From Lachnospiraceae bacterium C6A11 (GTDB lineage Bacteria; Bacillota; Clostridia; Lachnospirales; Lachnospiraceae): 64,000 nt of DNA. The position numbers were made by a program, and so were the translations under genes. The DNA is taken from the NCBI GenBank assembly GCA_000702245.1, contig JNKY01000002.1, forward strand, positions 1 through 64,000. The letters are read 5' to 3'. The notes under the pieces are model-generated. The model made no database searches and was not told the origin of the DNA. It worked only from the letters and a program-made list of their open reading frames with translations. This document shows, piece by piece, positions 53,428 through 63,799 of the stretch; positions within the stretch are counted from its first letter, which is position 1; the number at the start of each line of letters is the position of its first letter.

Positions 53428-54627
53428 ATGAAGAAAGATATAAGCATATACATACATATCCCTTTCTGCCAGAAAAAATGCGTCTACTGCGATTTCTTGT
53501 CTTTTGCAGGCTGTACCTACGCGAAGCAGCTTCAGTATATAGATGCACTCCTGCAGGAGATCAAGCTTTACAAGCCATATGCGGACAGGTATAAGGTCAG
53601 GACTATATTTATCGGCGGAGGAACGCCGTCACTTATAGATGAGGTATTTATCGGAAATATTTTATCAACCATCAGAAGCGTGTTCGAGGTGGACAGGTTC
53701 CCTGAGATAACCATAGAGGCCAATCCGGGAACGCTCAAATACACGAGTCTTCTCGCTTATCAGACTCACGGCATCAACAGGCTATCTATTGGTCTTCAGT
53801 CGACTGATGATGAGGCGCTGAAGATGCTGGGAAGGATACACAACTTCGATCAGTTCGTGGCAACCTATAAGTCTGCCAGAAGGGCGGGCTTCAAGAATAT
53901 AAATATAGATCTGATGAGCGGCATACCGGGGCAGAACGAACACAGCTTTGTTGAAACGCTTATGAAGGTTGTGGAGTTTAATCCTGAGCATATTTCTGTT
54001 TATTCACTTCAGGTTGAGGAGGGAACGCCTTTATACAATGATGAGGAGCTTCGTAATCTCATACCTGATGAGGACATGGACAGAAGAATGTATGCCATGA
54101 GTAAAAAGGTCCTTGCGGTGAACGGCTATGAGAGATATGAGTTCTCGAACTATTCGAAGCCGGGCTATAACTGCAGGCATAATATCGTTTACTGGACCGG
54201 TGGAGAATACATCGGAATAGGACTTGGCGCGGCGTCGTATTTTAAGGGACAGCGCTTCAGCAATATCAGAGACATCGACAGTTATATCGAGATATTCCAG
54301 AAGAATCAGTCGGCTATCGCGGCCGGCGAGGACAGGTTCAAGGTTTATGATGATGTGGCCGGCGAGCTGCGTACAGGAACTGAGACGATCTATATCGACA
54401 GCAGGATGGAAGAGTTTATGTTCCTCGGACTCAGGATGATAAAGGGTGTCAGCAGAGCGGAGTTTAAGGCAAGGTTTTCCAAGGATATTTACGAGGTTTA
54501 CGGGCCTGTCATAAACAAATATGTGAGCGAAGGTTTTATGATATCCGAAGGTGATAACGTAAGGCTCAGCGACAGAGGAATAGACGTCAGCAATATCATA
54601 TTATCGGATTTTATACTCGACAGATGA
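53428..54627 (+). CDS. hemW: Radical SAM heme chaperone HemW
   Basis: A 399-residue radical SAM protein formerly annotated as oxygen-independent coproporphyrinogen III oxidase. The iron-sulfur motif is Cys14-x3-Cys18-x2-Cys21 in PFCQKKCVYC, followed by FIGGGTPS and RLSIGLQS. The N-terminal extra residue typical of true HemN is absent, so a heme-handling HemW function is favoured. It lies between lepA and hrcA as in most Clostridia and Bacilli. The ribosome binding site (AGGAAA) is modest. Confidence 0.92.
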   Translation: MKKDISIYIHIPFCQKKCVYCDFLSFAGCTYAKQLQYIDALLQEIKLYKPYADRYKVRTIFIGGGTPSLIDEVFIGNILSTIRSVFEVDRFPEITIEANPGTLKYTSLLAYQTHGINRLSIGLQSTDDEALKMLGRIHNFDQFVATYKSARRAGFKNINIDLMSGIPGQNEHSFVETLMKVVEFNPEHISVYSLQVEEGTPLYNDEELRNLIPDEDMDRRMYAMSKKVLAVNGYERYEFSNYSKPGYNCRHNIVYWTGGEYIGIGLGAASYFKGQRFSNIRDIDSYIEIFQKNQSAIAAGEDRFKVYDDVAGELRTGTETIYIDSRMEEFMFLGLRMIKGVSRAEFKARFSKDIYEVYGPVINKYVSEGFMISEGDNVRLSDRGIDVSNIILSDFILDR

Positions 54628-54694
54628 GCGGTGTAAAAAATGTGCTCTGAAAACTGTTAAAAAATAACTAAACACAGGTAAAAAATATATAAAA

Positions 54695-54720
54695 TGCCTT
54701 GACAATAAGCGGTCAAGGCA
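54695..54720. repeat. 9-bp palindrome across the hrcA promoter
   Basis: TGCCTTGAC (54695-54703) and GTCAAGGCA (54712-54720) are perfect arms with an 8-base spacer; one more A-T pair on each side extends them. The repeat spans the -35 box and spacer and could also end hemW transcription (A-rich before, ATATTT after). Confidence 0.6.
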
Positions 54721-54727
54721 TTATATT
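54699..54727 (+). promoter_or_regulatory. Promoter of the hrcA-grpE-dnaK operon
   Basis: TTGACA (54699-54704), a 17-base spacer and TATATT (54722-54727) are close to the vegetative consensus. CIRCE follows 11 bases downstream. Confidence 0.88.
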
Positions 54728-54738
54728 TAGGATAGTGT

Positions 54739-54765
54739 TTAGCACTCGGTTAGTTTGAGTGCTAA
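54739..54765. promoter_or_regulatory. CIRCE operator
   Basis: TTAGCACTC-N9-GAGTGCTAA is a perfect CIRCE element, the binding site of HrcA, just downstream of the promoter and before the HrcA gene itself. It predicts heat-shock control by HrcA autorepression. Confidence 0.97.
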
Positions 54766-54788
54766 CAATCACAAAAGGCGGTGATGAA

Positions 54789-55847
54789 TTGGATATAAAT
54801 GATACTCTAGATGAGAGAAAAGAAATCATCCTGAAGGCTATCATTTCGAATTACCTTGAAACCGGCGAACCGGTCGGCTCAAGAACCATTTCAAAGTATA
54901 CCGATCTAAACCTCAGCTCAGCAACCATAAGAAACGAGATGTCGGATCTTGAAGAGCTCGGATATATAGTTCAGCCGCATACATCGGCAGGACGTATTCC
55001 GACGGACAAGGGCTACAGATTCTACGTTGACAGGATGATGTCTGAGAAGGAGGAAAGCGAAGCGGCTCAGGGCGCGCTTCTGGAGAGGGTCGACAAACTC
55101 GAATCACTCCTGAAGCAGGTTGCCAAGGTGCTTGCATATAATACACAATATGCCACCATGGTAACGTCACCAAGGATGCTCAACAGACAGATCAAATTCA
55201 TCCAGCTTTCACAGGTGGATGAAACTAAGCTGGTAGCAGTCATAGTTGTCGGGAACAACGTGGCCAGAAACCGGCTTATCGATGTTGACAGACCGCTTGG
55301 CAATGAGGAGGTGCTGAAGTTCAACCTGCTCCTTAATACATTTCTTCAGGGAACGCTCGTTAATGAGATCAATCTCGAAATGATGCAGACCATGAAAGAA
55401 CAGGCAGGGGACTACGCGGACATACTTGAGAAGATATTCGAAGGAATAGTTGACGTGGTGCGTCAGGCGGAAGAGACAGAGATCTATACGAGTGGTGCAT
55501 CAAATCTTCTTAAGCTTGGAGAGCCCGGGGATGTGAACCGCGCAAGCGCGCTTCTTGAAACATTTGAAGATAAGCAGGAGCTTGGAGAACTTGCTTCAGC
55601 TGCTCTTCGCCACGGAGAAGAAAGTGGCGACAATAATATCCAGATATACATCGGCGACGAATCGCCGGTCGAGAACATGAAGGATTATTCAATAGTTACA
55701 TCGACTTATGAGCTTCCTGAGGGTGCAAAGGGAACTATCGGAATAATAGGCCCGAAGCGAATGGATTACAAGAAGGTCGTAAATACATTGAAGAGTCTTA
55801 CGGACGAACTTGATACCATATTCCGAAAGGAAGAGAAAAAGGGGTGA
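54789..55847 (+). CDS. hrcA: Heat-inducible transcription repressor HrcA
   Basis: A 352-residue HrcA. The N-terminal winged helix (about 1-75) has LETGEPVGSRTISKY and LSSATIRNEMSDLEELGYI; HTSAGRIPTDKGYRFYVD follows, then the GAF-like regulatory and dimerisation domains. It represses this operon through CIRCE and is released by unfolded proteins titrating GroEL. The start is taken as TTG 54789 because AGGCGGTGA (54776-54783) lies six bases before it; the longer in-frame reading would start inside CIRCE. Confidence 0.96.
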   Translation: MDINDTLDERKEIILKAIISNYLETGEPVGSRTISKYTDLNLSSATIRNEMSDLEELGYIVQPHTSAGRIPTDKGYRFYVDRMMSEKEESEAAQGALLERVDKLESLLKQVAKVLAYNTQYATMVTSPRMLNRQIKFIQLSQVDETKLVAVIVVGNNVARNRLIDVDRPLGNEEVLKFNLLLNTFLQGTLVNEINLEMMQTMKEQAGDYADILEKIFEGIVDVVRQAEETEIYTSGASNLLKLGEPGDVNRASALLETFEDKQELGELASAALRHGEESGDNNIQIYIGDESPVENMKDYSIVTSTYELPEGAKGTIGIIGPKRMDYKKVVNTLKSLTDELDTIFRKEEKKG

Positions 55848-55854
55848 ATGAAGA

Positions 55855-56535
55855 ATGGCAGGAATGAGTATGGCGGAAATGCTCCAGTCTCTGCAGGATG
55901 AAAAGGAAGAAAAGGACGGTGCCGGAACTTCCAAGGGTGCGGAGAAGGTCGTTAATGTAGTTATAGGGCAGCCGATAGACGGAACTATAGTTACGGTTGA
56001 TGATGAGCAGTACATAGCTGCGGAGGATGCCGATGCAAAGAGACCTAAGCCGATTCCTAAAAAGAACAGGCGGGGCAACAAAGAGCTGATGGCCGAGCTT
56101 GACAGAACCAAAGAGCTTGCCGAAGGCAATAAGGAAAAATACCAGCGACTGATGGCCGAGTTTGATAATGCAAGAGCCAGAAGCGAGAAGGAAAATTCCA
56201 AGATGTTTGATTACGGTGCCAAGGATACACTTGAGAAGCTTCTCCCTATAGTGGACGACTTCGAAAGAGCTTTGGAGAATATCCCTGAGAATGAAAAGGG
56301 TGCCTTCTCAGACGGAATTGAGATGATCTACAAGAAGATGATGGATACGCTTAAGGGAATCGGTGTTGAGCCGATGAACGCAGCAGACAAACCATTTGAT
56401 CCTAATTTCCACAATGCGGTAATACATGTTGAGGATGAGAATTATCCTGAAAACACTGTTGTCGAAGAGATGCAGAAGGGTTACATGTATAAAGATCAGG
56501 TGCTCCGTCACAGCATGGTAAAGGTTGCCAATTAA
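55855..56535 (+). CDS. grpE: Nucleotide exchange factor GrpE
   Basis: A 226-residue GrpE that releases ADP from DnaK. Residues about 75-130 form the long coiled-coil helix (NKEKYQRLMAEFDNARARSE) and the C-terminal beta-wing has FDPNFHNAV and VVEEMQKGYMYKDQVLR. The N-terminal 75 residues are unusual, with a beta-like stretch (VIGQPIDGTIVTVDDEQYIA) and a Lys/Arg/Pro run before the coiled coil. GGGGTGA (55841-55847) precedes the ATG, and the stop of hrcA is part of it. Confidence 0.95.
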   Translation: MAGMSMAEMLQSLQDEKEEKDGAGTSKGAEKVVNVVIGQPIDGTIVTVDDEQYIAAEDADAKRPKPIPKKNRRGNKELMAELDRTKELAEGNKEKYQRLMAEFDNARARSEKENSKMFDYGAKDTLEKLLPIVDDFERALENIPENEKGAFSDGIEMIYKKMMDTLKGIGVEPMNAADKPFDPNFHNAVIHVEDENYPENTVVEEMQKGYMYKDQVLRHSMVKVAN

Positions 56536-56557
56536 TATATATTTTAAATGAAATTAA

Positions 56558-58435
<1,878 letters not shown>

Positions 58436-58463
58436 AATATAATACGGTAAATTAAATTTCAGC

Positions 58464-58508
58464 ATGGATTCGTATCTGCAGGTGTATTTCCCGCAGATGC
58501 GAATCCAT
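58464..58508. repeat. 16-bp hairpin between dnaK and dnaJ
   Basis: 58464-58479 pairs with 58493-58508 (one G-U) around a 13-base loop. No T-tract follows, so partial read-through or mRNA stabilisation is more likely than full termination; it would lower dnaJ relative to dnaK. Confidence 0.75.
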
Positions 58509-58542
58509 TGTGAGTATAAGGAAAGAGTAAAAGGGGATATTT

Positions 58543-59712
58543 ATGGCGGAAGCAATTGACAAGAGAGACGCGTATGAGGTACTTGGGGTTTCACGAAACG
58601 CGAACGATAATGATTTGAAGAAGGCATACAGAGTCCTTGCCAAGAAATATCATCCGGACGCCAATCCGGGGGATATGGAGGCTGAGGAGAAGTTCAAGGA
58701 AGCTTCAGAGGCTTACGCTATCCTCAGTGATGCTGAAAACAGGAAGAAATACGATCAGTACGGATGGGCTGCATTTGATCCTAACGGACAGGGCGGCGAT
58801 GCGGGCTTTGATTTCGCAGATATGGGCGATATCTTCGGAGATATCTTCGGTGATATGTTCGGAGGCGGAAATAAGAAGACACAGACAAGTGGACCTGTTA
58901 AGGGTGCTGATATCAAGACGACTATCAGATGTACCTTTGAAGAGGCTGCATTCGGAACTCAGACAGAGGTTGAACTTCCTCTGAAGGATGAGTGTCCTGT
59001 TTGTCAGGGAAGCGGTGCTCAACCTGGACATCCGGCAGAGACCTGCGGCAAGTGTGGCGGTAAGGGTCAGGTTGCTCTTACACAGCAGTCACTTTTCGGT
59101 ATGACAAGAACTATCCAGACCTGTCCTGATTGCCAGGGTAGTGGAAAGATAATCAAGTTCAAGTGTAGTAACTGTGCAGGTTCGGGCTTTGTTAAGAGCA
59201 AGAAGATCATCCAGATCAAGGTTCCTGCAGGTATCGATAACGGACAGAGCATCAGACTTCGTGAGATGGGCGAGCCGGGTATGAACGGCGGAGCAAGAGG
59301 TGACCTTATCGTTACTATCCTTGTTGATAAGCATGCAATATTCCAGAGACAGGAGTATGATCTGTATTCAACCGAGCAGGTTGCATTTACTCAGGCTGCT
59401 CTCGGTGGCAAGATAACGATCAATACCATCGACGGACCTTATGAATATGATCTTACACCTGGTACACAGACCAATACAAAGATCACTCTTAAGGGCAAGG
59501 GTATCCCTACTCTGAGAAATAAAAACGTCAGAGGTAACCACTATGTAACTCTTATGGTTGAGGTTCCTGAGAACCTTACCGAGGAACAGAAGCAGGTTCT
59601 TAAACAGCAGGCAGATCCATATGCTGTTGAAGTTAGAGCTGCTACGGATTCACTTGGTGGCTTCTCCTTCGTCGGACATAAGAAAAAGAAAAAAGGAATA
59701 AAGAAAGTATGA
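58543..59712 (+). CDS. dnaJ: Chaperone DnaJ (Hsp40)
   Basis: A 389-residue type I J-protein. The J domain (1-75) has the HPD motif in [10 protein letters not shown]; the short Gly/Phe region has [14 protein letters not shown]; the zinc region (about 148-208) has four CxxCxGxG repeats ([32 protein letters not shown]). It delivers substrates to DnaK and stimulates its ATPase. The end is unusually basic ([11 protein letters not shown]). prmA overlaps its stop. Confidence 0.97.
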   Translation: MAEAIDKRDAYEVLGVSRNANDNDLKKAYRVLAKKYHPDANPGDMEAEEKFKEASEAYAILSDAENRKKYDQYGWAAFDPNGQGGDAGFDFADMGDIFGDIFGDMFGGGNKKTQTSGPVKGADIKTTIRCTFEEAAFGTQTEVELPLKDECPVCQGSGAQPGHPAETCGKCGGKGQVALTQQSLFGMTRTIQTCPDCQGSGKIIKFKCSNCAGSGFVKSKKIIQIKVPAGIDNGQSIRLREMGEPGMNGGARGDLIVTILVDKHAIFQRQEYDLYSTEQVAFTQAALGGKITINTIDGPYEYDLTPGTQTNTKITLKGKGIPTLRNKNVRGNHYVTLMVEVPENLTEEQKQVLKQQADPYAVEVRAATDSLGGFSFVGHKKKKKGIKKV

Positions 59713-60770
59713 TATGGAAGAAGTTAACGATCGATACGAGTGTTGAAGCAGTTGATCTTATCAGTGAATTTCTCAGTGAACTTGGAGTAGAGGGCGTTAT
59801 GATTGAAGATAATGTTCCTATTTCCGAGGAAGACCTGGAAATGATGTTTGTGGATATACCTGCTACACTCGGAGAAGACGATGGCACAGCCAAAGTTTCC
59901 TGCTTCGTTGACGATTCATTTGATATTAATTCTCTTAAGGCGGATATAGCGGCAGAGCTTGTCCGCCTTGAAGAGTTTATAGACGTAGGCAGTAAGGATA
60001 TTACTGTCAGCGATACAAGTGATGACTCGACCTGGCAGAATAACTGGAAACAGTATTTTAAGCCATTCAGATTATATGATAATATTGTGATCCTTCCGAC
60101 CTGGGAGGAGTATGAGGACATCAGACCGGGAGACACTGTTGTAAGGATTGAGTCGGTGATGGCCTTCGGTACAGGCACACACGAGACGACGAAGCTCTGT
60201 ATCGGCCAGTTGAAGAAATACCTTAAGGACGGACAGTCTGTATTTGATATTGGAAGTGGCAGTGGTATCCTTTCGATAATCAGTGTATATCTCGGGGCCG
60301 GCTATGTTCACGGTATGGATATCGATCCTGATGCGGTTAAGGCAAGCCTTGAGAATGCAGAGGCTAACGGCTTCGATAAGGATAGGATTGACTTTACCTG
60401 CGGCAACCTGCTTGACAGTAATTATATCGCCGGAGTTTCGAGAAGAAAGGGCGATTTCGATAAGAAGCAGGCTGAGGACATGAGTGCTGCCGGTAATATC
60501 GAGAGTGACGGCGCTGCAAAATCGGCTGAAGACAGTAAGACAGCAGCTGTGGACAGGCAGTATGATATCGTTGTTGCAAATATACTTGCAGACGTTATCA
60601 TGCCTCTTTCTGCTGTTGTAAGACCTTATATGAAGGAGGATGGACTCTTCATTACTTCAGGTATCATCGATACCAAGGAGGAAGAGGTTAAAGCAGAACT
60701 CTTGAAGAACGGCTTTGATATCATCGATGTCATTCATATGGGCGAGTGGGTATCGATAGTCTGCAAGTAA
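59709..60770 (+). CDS. prmA: Ribosomal protein L11 methyltransferase PrmA
   Basis: A 353-residue SAM methyltransferase that trimethylates L11. The N-terminal substrate domain (about 1-120) leads to [19 protein letters not shown] and the SAM motif [13 protein letters not shown] (about 178); the catalytic-side motif is [12 protein letters not shown]. Usual length is about 310; the extra residues are a Ser/Ala/Lys/Asp-rich insert (about 238-285) between the SAM motif half and VVANILADV. The start overlaps the dnaJ stop (ATGA), indicating coupled translation. Confidence 0.95.
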   Translation: MIWKKLTIDTSVEAVDLISEFLSELGVEGVMIEDNVPISEEDLEMMFVDIPATLGEDDGTAKVSCFVDDSFDINSLKADIAAELVRLEEFIDVGSKDITVSDTSDDSTWQNNWKQYFKPFRLYDNIVILPTWEEYEDIRPGDTVVRIESVMAFGTGTHETTKLCIGQLKKYLKDGQSVFDIGSGSGILSIISVYLGAGYVHGMDIDPDAVKASLENAEANGFDKDRIDFTCGNLLDSNYIAGVSRRKGDFDKKQAEDMSAAGNIESDGAAKSAEDSKTAAVDRQYDIVVANILADVIMPLSAVVRPYMKEDGLFITSGIIDTKEEEVKAELLKNGFDIIDVIHMGEWVSIVCK

Positions 60771-60787
60771 CTATAGAGAGGTGTTAA

Positions 60788-61363
60788 ATGCTTCTGAGCG
60801 ACGCAAGAGAGTATTATATTAAATATCTGGGCGATGGGCATAAGATGTATCTTGATGACATCAAACGCTACGAAGAGTTTAAGGCCATGAACATCCCTGA
60901 ACGGACTAAGGCTGAGTGGGATGATGAAATAGTTGCGATGTATTTTAAAACTCTTCATGATGATCCGGATGATGTCTGGGCAAAACATGATCGTATCATC
61001 GGTATTCTCAAAAAAAAGCGATGTGATTACCTAAAATGGGGCAAGCTGCTTCTTGATGAGTTGGAAGGCTTTGAGTATCTGAATAAAAAGAATAAGATAC
61101 TTATTATTGAAAATATGGCCGGAAGAGACCGGTATCATAAGGGTGGAGCTTATATCATCATCACGAAGACGCCTTATGCTGAGCGGCTTGATCAGATCAT
61201 GCAGGAATTCACGGATTTCTATGTGACTGAGGATGATAACCTGAATCAGCTGGGTTGGCGCGATATCAGAGACAGATATAACAGAGCAGTAATAGAATAT
61301 AACAGAGCCTACAGAAAGTGGACAGAACGCCCGGGTGATGAGGCTTACAGTAGCGAAGAGTAA
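60788..61363 (+). CDS. Protein of unknown function between prmA and rsmE
   Basis: I do not recognise this 191-residue cytoplasmic protein. It is helical-looking, rich in Tyr, Lys and Asp (RYEEFKAMNIPERTKAEWDD; AGRDRYHKGGAYIIITKTPY), without signal or membrane segments or Cys clusters. It begins 17 bases after prmA with AGAGAGGTG before the ATG and is probably co-transcribed with the heat-shock/ribosome genes. prmA and rsmE are usually neighbours in Clostridia, so it is an insertion into a conserved order. Confidence 0.75.
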   Translation: MLLSDAREYYIKYLGDGHKMYLDDIKRYEEFKAMNIPERTKAEWDDEIVAMYFKTLHDDPDDVWAKHDRIIGILKKKRCDYLKWGKLLLDELEGFEYLNKKNKILIIENMAGRDRYHKGGAYIIITKTPYAERLDQIMQEFTDFYVTEDDNLNQLGWRDIRDRYNRAVIEYNRAYRKWTERPGDEAYSSEE

Positions 61364-61472
61364 TATTGCCGAGTGATCGGTATTACAGGACAAGGAATAA
61401 TGAGTCTGTTGATTGGAGCAGAATAGTTAAACATATCTGTGGTGTATTTGTAGACAAGGAAAAATATAAATA

Positions 61473-62342
61473 ATGAGTTTGTACAGATTCTACGTTGAAG
61501 GCTGCAGCGATGCATCCGATAAAATATACATATCCGGCAAGGATTATAATCATATAAAGAATGTGCTCAGACTGCGCGTTGGTGAAGAGATAATCGTAAG
61601 CGACGGTACTTCGAGAGATTATCACTGCAGGATAGCCGGTTACCGTGATGCGGGAGATGCTTCTTCTGACAGCTCAGCTAAAGGTAGAGGCGGTCATATT
61701 GATGAATCAAGCGGCGAGGTCGAAGCGGAGATAATTGATATTACGGATAATTCGACTGAACTTCCTGCTGACATCATTCTCTTTCAGGGCATGCCTAAGG
61801 CTGATAAGTTTGAGCATATCATTCAGAAAACGATCGAGCTTGGCGTTCATGAGATATATCCTGTCATGATGAAGAGATGCGTCGTAAAACTTGAAGGCGG
61901 AAACGGAAATACAGATAAGAATGGTTTCCTTACCGTCAGTTCCAAGGAAGCAAAGAAGGTGCAGAGATACAACAGCATAGCTGAAGCGGCTGCAAAACAG
62001 TCGCAGAGAGGCATTATCCCGGAGGTTAAGAGCTATATATCCTTTAAGCAGGCGGCTGATCTGGCGTCTGAGATGGATATGGTGCTTGTGCCTTATGAAT
62101 CGGCTGAGGGGATGGACCATTCCAGAAGCGTGATCGCAGAAGTGAAGAAGCTCTGTGAAACAATGCCTAAAAAACCGACTGTAGCTGTATTTATCGGGCC
62201 GGAGGGCGGCTTTGCACAGGAGGAGATAGACCTCCTTACAGATAAGGGGGGCGGGATCATTTCACTTGGAAGAAGGATACTTCGCACGGAAACAGCAGGC
62301 CCTACGGTTATGTCTATTCTTGGTTTTGCACTCGATGATTAA
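61473..62342 (+). CDS. rsmE: 16S rRNA (uracil-1498-N3) methyltransferase RsmE
   Basis: A 289-residue SPOUT methyltransferase. The N-terminal PUA-like domain has YRFYVEG and HIKNVLRLRVGEEIIVSDG; the C-terminal knot has FQGMPKADKFEHIIQKTIELG, FIGPEGGFAQEEID and LGRRILRTETAGP. It methylates U1498 in the decoding centre of 16S rRNA. It is about 40 residues longer than usual owing to a Ser/Gly/Asp-rich insert at about residues 57-85. It likely ends the transcript that began at hrcA or starts anew after the 110-base gap. Confidence 0.95.
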   Translation: MSLYRFYVEGCSDASDKIYISGKDYNHIKNVLRLRVGEEIIVSDGTSRDYHCRIAGYRDAGDASSDSSAKGRGGHIDESSGEVEAEIIDITDNSTELPADIILFQGMPKADKFEHIIQKTIELGVHEIYPVMMKRCVVKLEGGNGNTDKNGFLTVSSKEAKKVQRYNSIAEAAAKQSQRGIIPEVKSYISFKQAADLASEMDMVLVPYESAEGMDHSRSVIAEVKKLCETMPKKPTVAVFIGPEGGFAQEEIDLLTDKGGGIISLGRRILRTETAGPTVMSILGFALDD

Positions 62343-62357
62343 AAGGTTGGTAAAGAC

Positions 62358-63500
62358 ATGGAAATATATTTTGACAATTCGGCAACAACAAAGGTATATC
62401 CTGCGGTTAAGGATATCATGATCAAAGTGATGGAGGAGGATTATGGCAATCCTTCTTCACTTCATATGAAGGGCGTAGAGGCTGAGAGATATATAAAGAA
62501 AGCGGCTGATACTGTTGCGAAGACGCTTCGCTGTAAGCCGGAAGAGTTGATATTTACAAGTGGTGGAACAGAGAGTAATAATCTTGCTCTGATCGGTACG
62601 GCGCTTGCGAAAAACAGACTCGGAAAGCATATCATATCGACAACGATTGAGCACGCATCGGTACATGCAACACTTGATTTCCTGAAGAGTCAGGGCTTTG
62701 AGATAACTCTTATCGGAACGGATGAGCACGGTGTGGTTGATCATGCTGAGGTTGCTAAGGCTGTCAGAGAGGATACAATACTTGTTTCCTGCATGATGGT
62801 AAATAATGAGGTTGGCGCGATCGAGCCGGTTGCTGAGATTTCGGGTGCTGTTAAAAAGATCAATCCTGATATTTATATGCATGTTGATGCGATTCAGGCT
62901 TACGGGAAGCTTCCTGTTTATCCTTCAAAGCTTGGCGCAGACCTTGTTTCAATAAGCGGTCATAAAATACACGGACCGAAGGGATCAGGGGCTCTCTATG
63001 TTAAAAAAGGCATCCTGATAAGACCTATCATTTACGGTGGCGGACAAGGTAACGGTATGCGTTCGGGAACCGAAAATGTTCCGGCTATCGCAGGCTTTGG
63101 AGTGGCTGCAGAAGAGTCCTTCAGAGATTTTGATAAGAAAATAGAGCATATCAGTGCGGTTAAGGAGTATCTTATAGAGAAGCTTACCTCTCTTCCGGAG
63201 GTCTACAACAATTCCGGTGATGCACCGCATATTGCAAGCTTCAGCTTTGTAGGGGTAAGAAGTGAGGTTATGCTTCACAGCCTTGAGGATAGAGGTATCT
63301 ATACTTCATCGGGTTCGGCATGCTCTTCTCATAAGAGAGCGGCAAGTAATGTCCTTACATCCATGGGGCTGACCAAGGACAGACTTGAATCGACGCTACG
63401 CTTTAGTATCGGAGAGGATAACACAAAAGAGCAGGTTGATACTGTATTTGAGGTTATAAGCGGGCTGCTTCCGATGCTCAGACAGTTTACGAGAAAATAA
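62358..63500 (+). CDS. Cysteine desulfurase (NifS/IscS family)
   Basis: A 380-residue PLP enzyme that takes sulfur from cysteine for iron-sulfur clusters or tRNA thiolation. YFDNSATTKVYPAV is the N-terminus, FTSGGTESNNLAL binds the phosphate of PLP, Lys203 in SGHKIHGPKG forms the aldimine and Cys322 in SSGSACSS carries the persulfide. It is the class I (IscS/NifS) type. In many Firmicutes thiI follows, but here a type III glutamine synthetase gene is next. It starts 16 bases after rsmE. Confidence 0.94.
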   Translation: MEIYFDNSATTKVYPAVKDIMIKVMEEDYGNPSSLHMKGVEAERYIKKAADTVAKTLRCKPEELIFTSGGTESNNLALIGTALAKNRLGKHIISTTIEHASVHATLDFLKSQGFEITLIGTDEHGVVDHAEVAKAVREDTILVSCMMVNNEVGAIEPVAEISGAVKKINPDIYMHVDAIQAYGKLPVYPSKLGADLVSISGHKIHGPKGSGALYVKKGILIRPIIYGGGQGNGMRSGTENVPAIAGFGVAAEESFRDFDKKIEHISAVKEYLIEKLTSLPEVYNNSGDAPHIASFSFVGVRSEVMLHSLEDRGIYTSSGSACSSHKRAASNVLTSMGLTKDRLESTLRFSIGEDNTKEQVDTVFEVISGLLPMLRQFTRK

Positions 63501-63584
63501 AACATTATATGCCTTGTTAATGATTTTGGCTGAATAGTTAGTGGCGTGTTTTTTATATTCAAAAACAAGCTGGATTAAAGTCGA

Positions 63585-63626
63585 AGTGTGTAGACTTAAT
63601 TATATTAAGTTTACACACTGTTTTTT
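63585..63626 (+). terminator. Rho-independent terminator after the cysteine desulfurase gene
   Basis: 15-base arms 63585-63599 and 63605-63619 pair with one G-U around a 5-base loop, followed by six T. Confidence 0.92.
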
Positions 63627-63659
63627 ATGCCAAAATGATGTATCTAAATTATGATAATA

Positions 63660-63668
63660 TGGTATAAT
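63660..63668 (+). promoter_or_regulatory. Possible extended -10 promoter of glnN
   Basis: TGG-TATAAT is a good extended -10 element but no -35 box is evident. The leader would be about 130 bases. A TTGACA at 63714-63719 without a matching -10 also lies in this stretch. Confidence 0.4.
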
Positions 63669-63799
63669 GCTATTTGTTTTTATGAAATGAGTGTCAGATG
63701 TATATAAATATGATTGACATATCGCATAAGGACATTGAAATATTTATGTATCTTAGTTAACTATCTTTGTTGAACTTGGATGATATAGGAGGAAAGAAC

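Noticed and set aside
54759-54788. N-terminal extension of HrcA from a GTG
   Set aside because: It begins inside the CIRCE element; TTG 54789 has a good ribosome binding site and gives the normal N-terminus.
63627-63799. Riboswitch in the glnN leader
   Set aside because: No conserved core of any riboswitch or long stem is visible; only an A/T-rich leader with a possible promoter.
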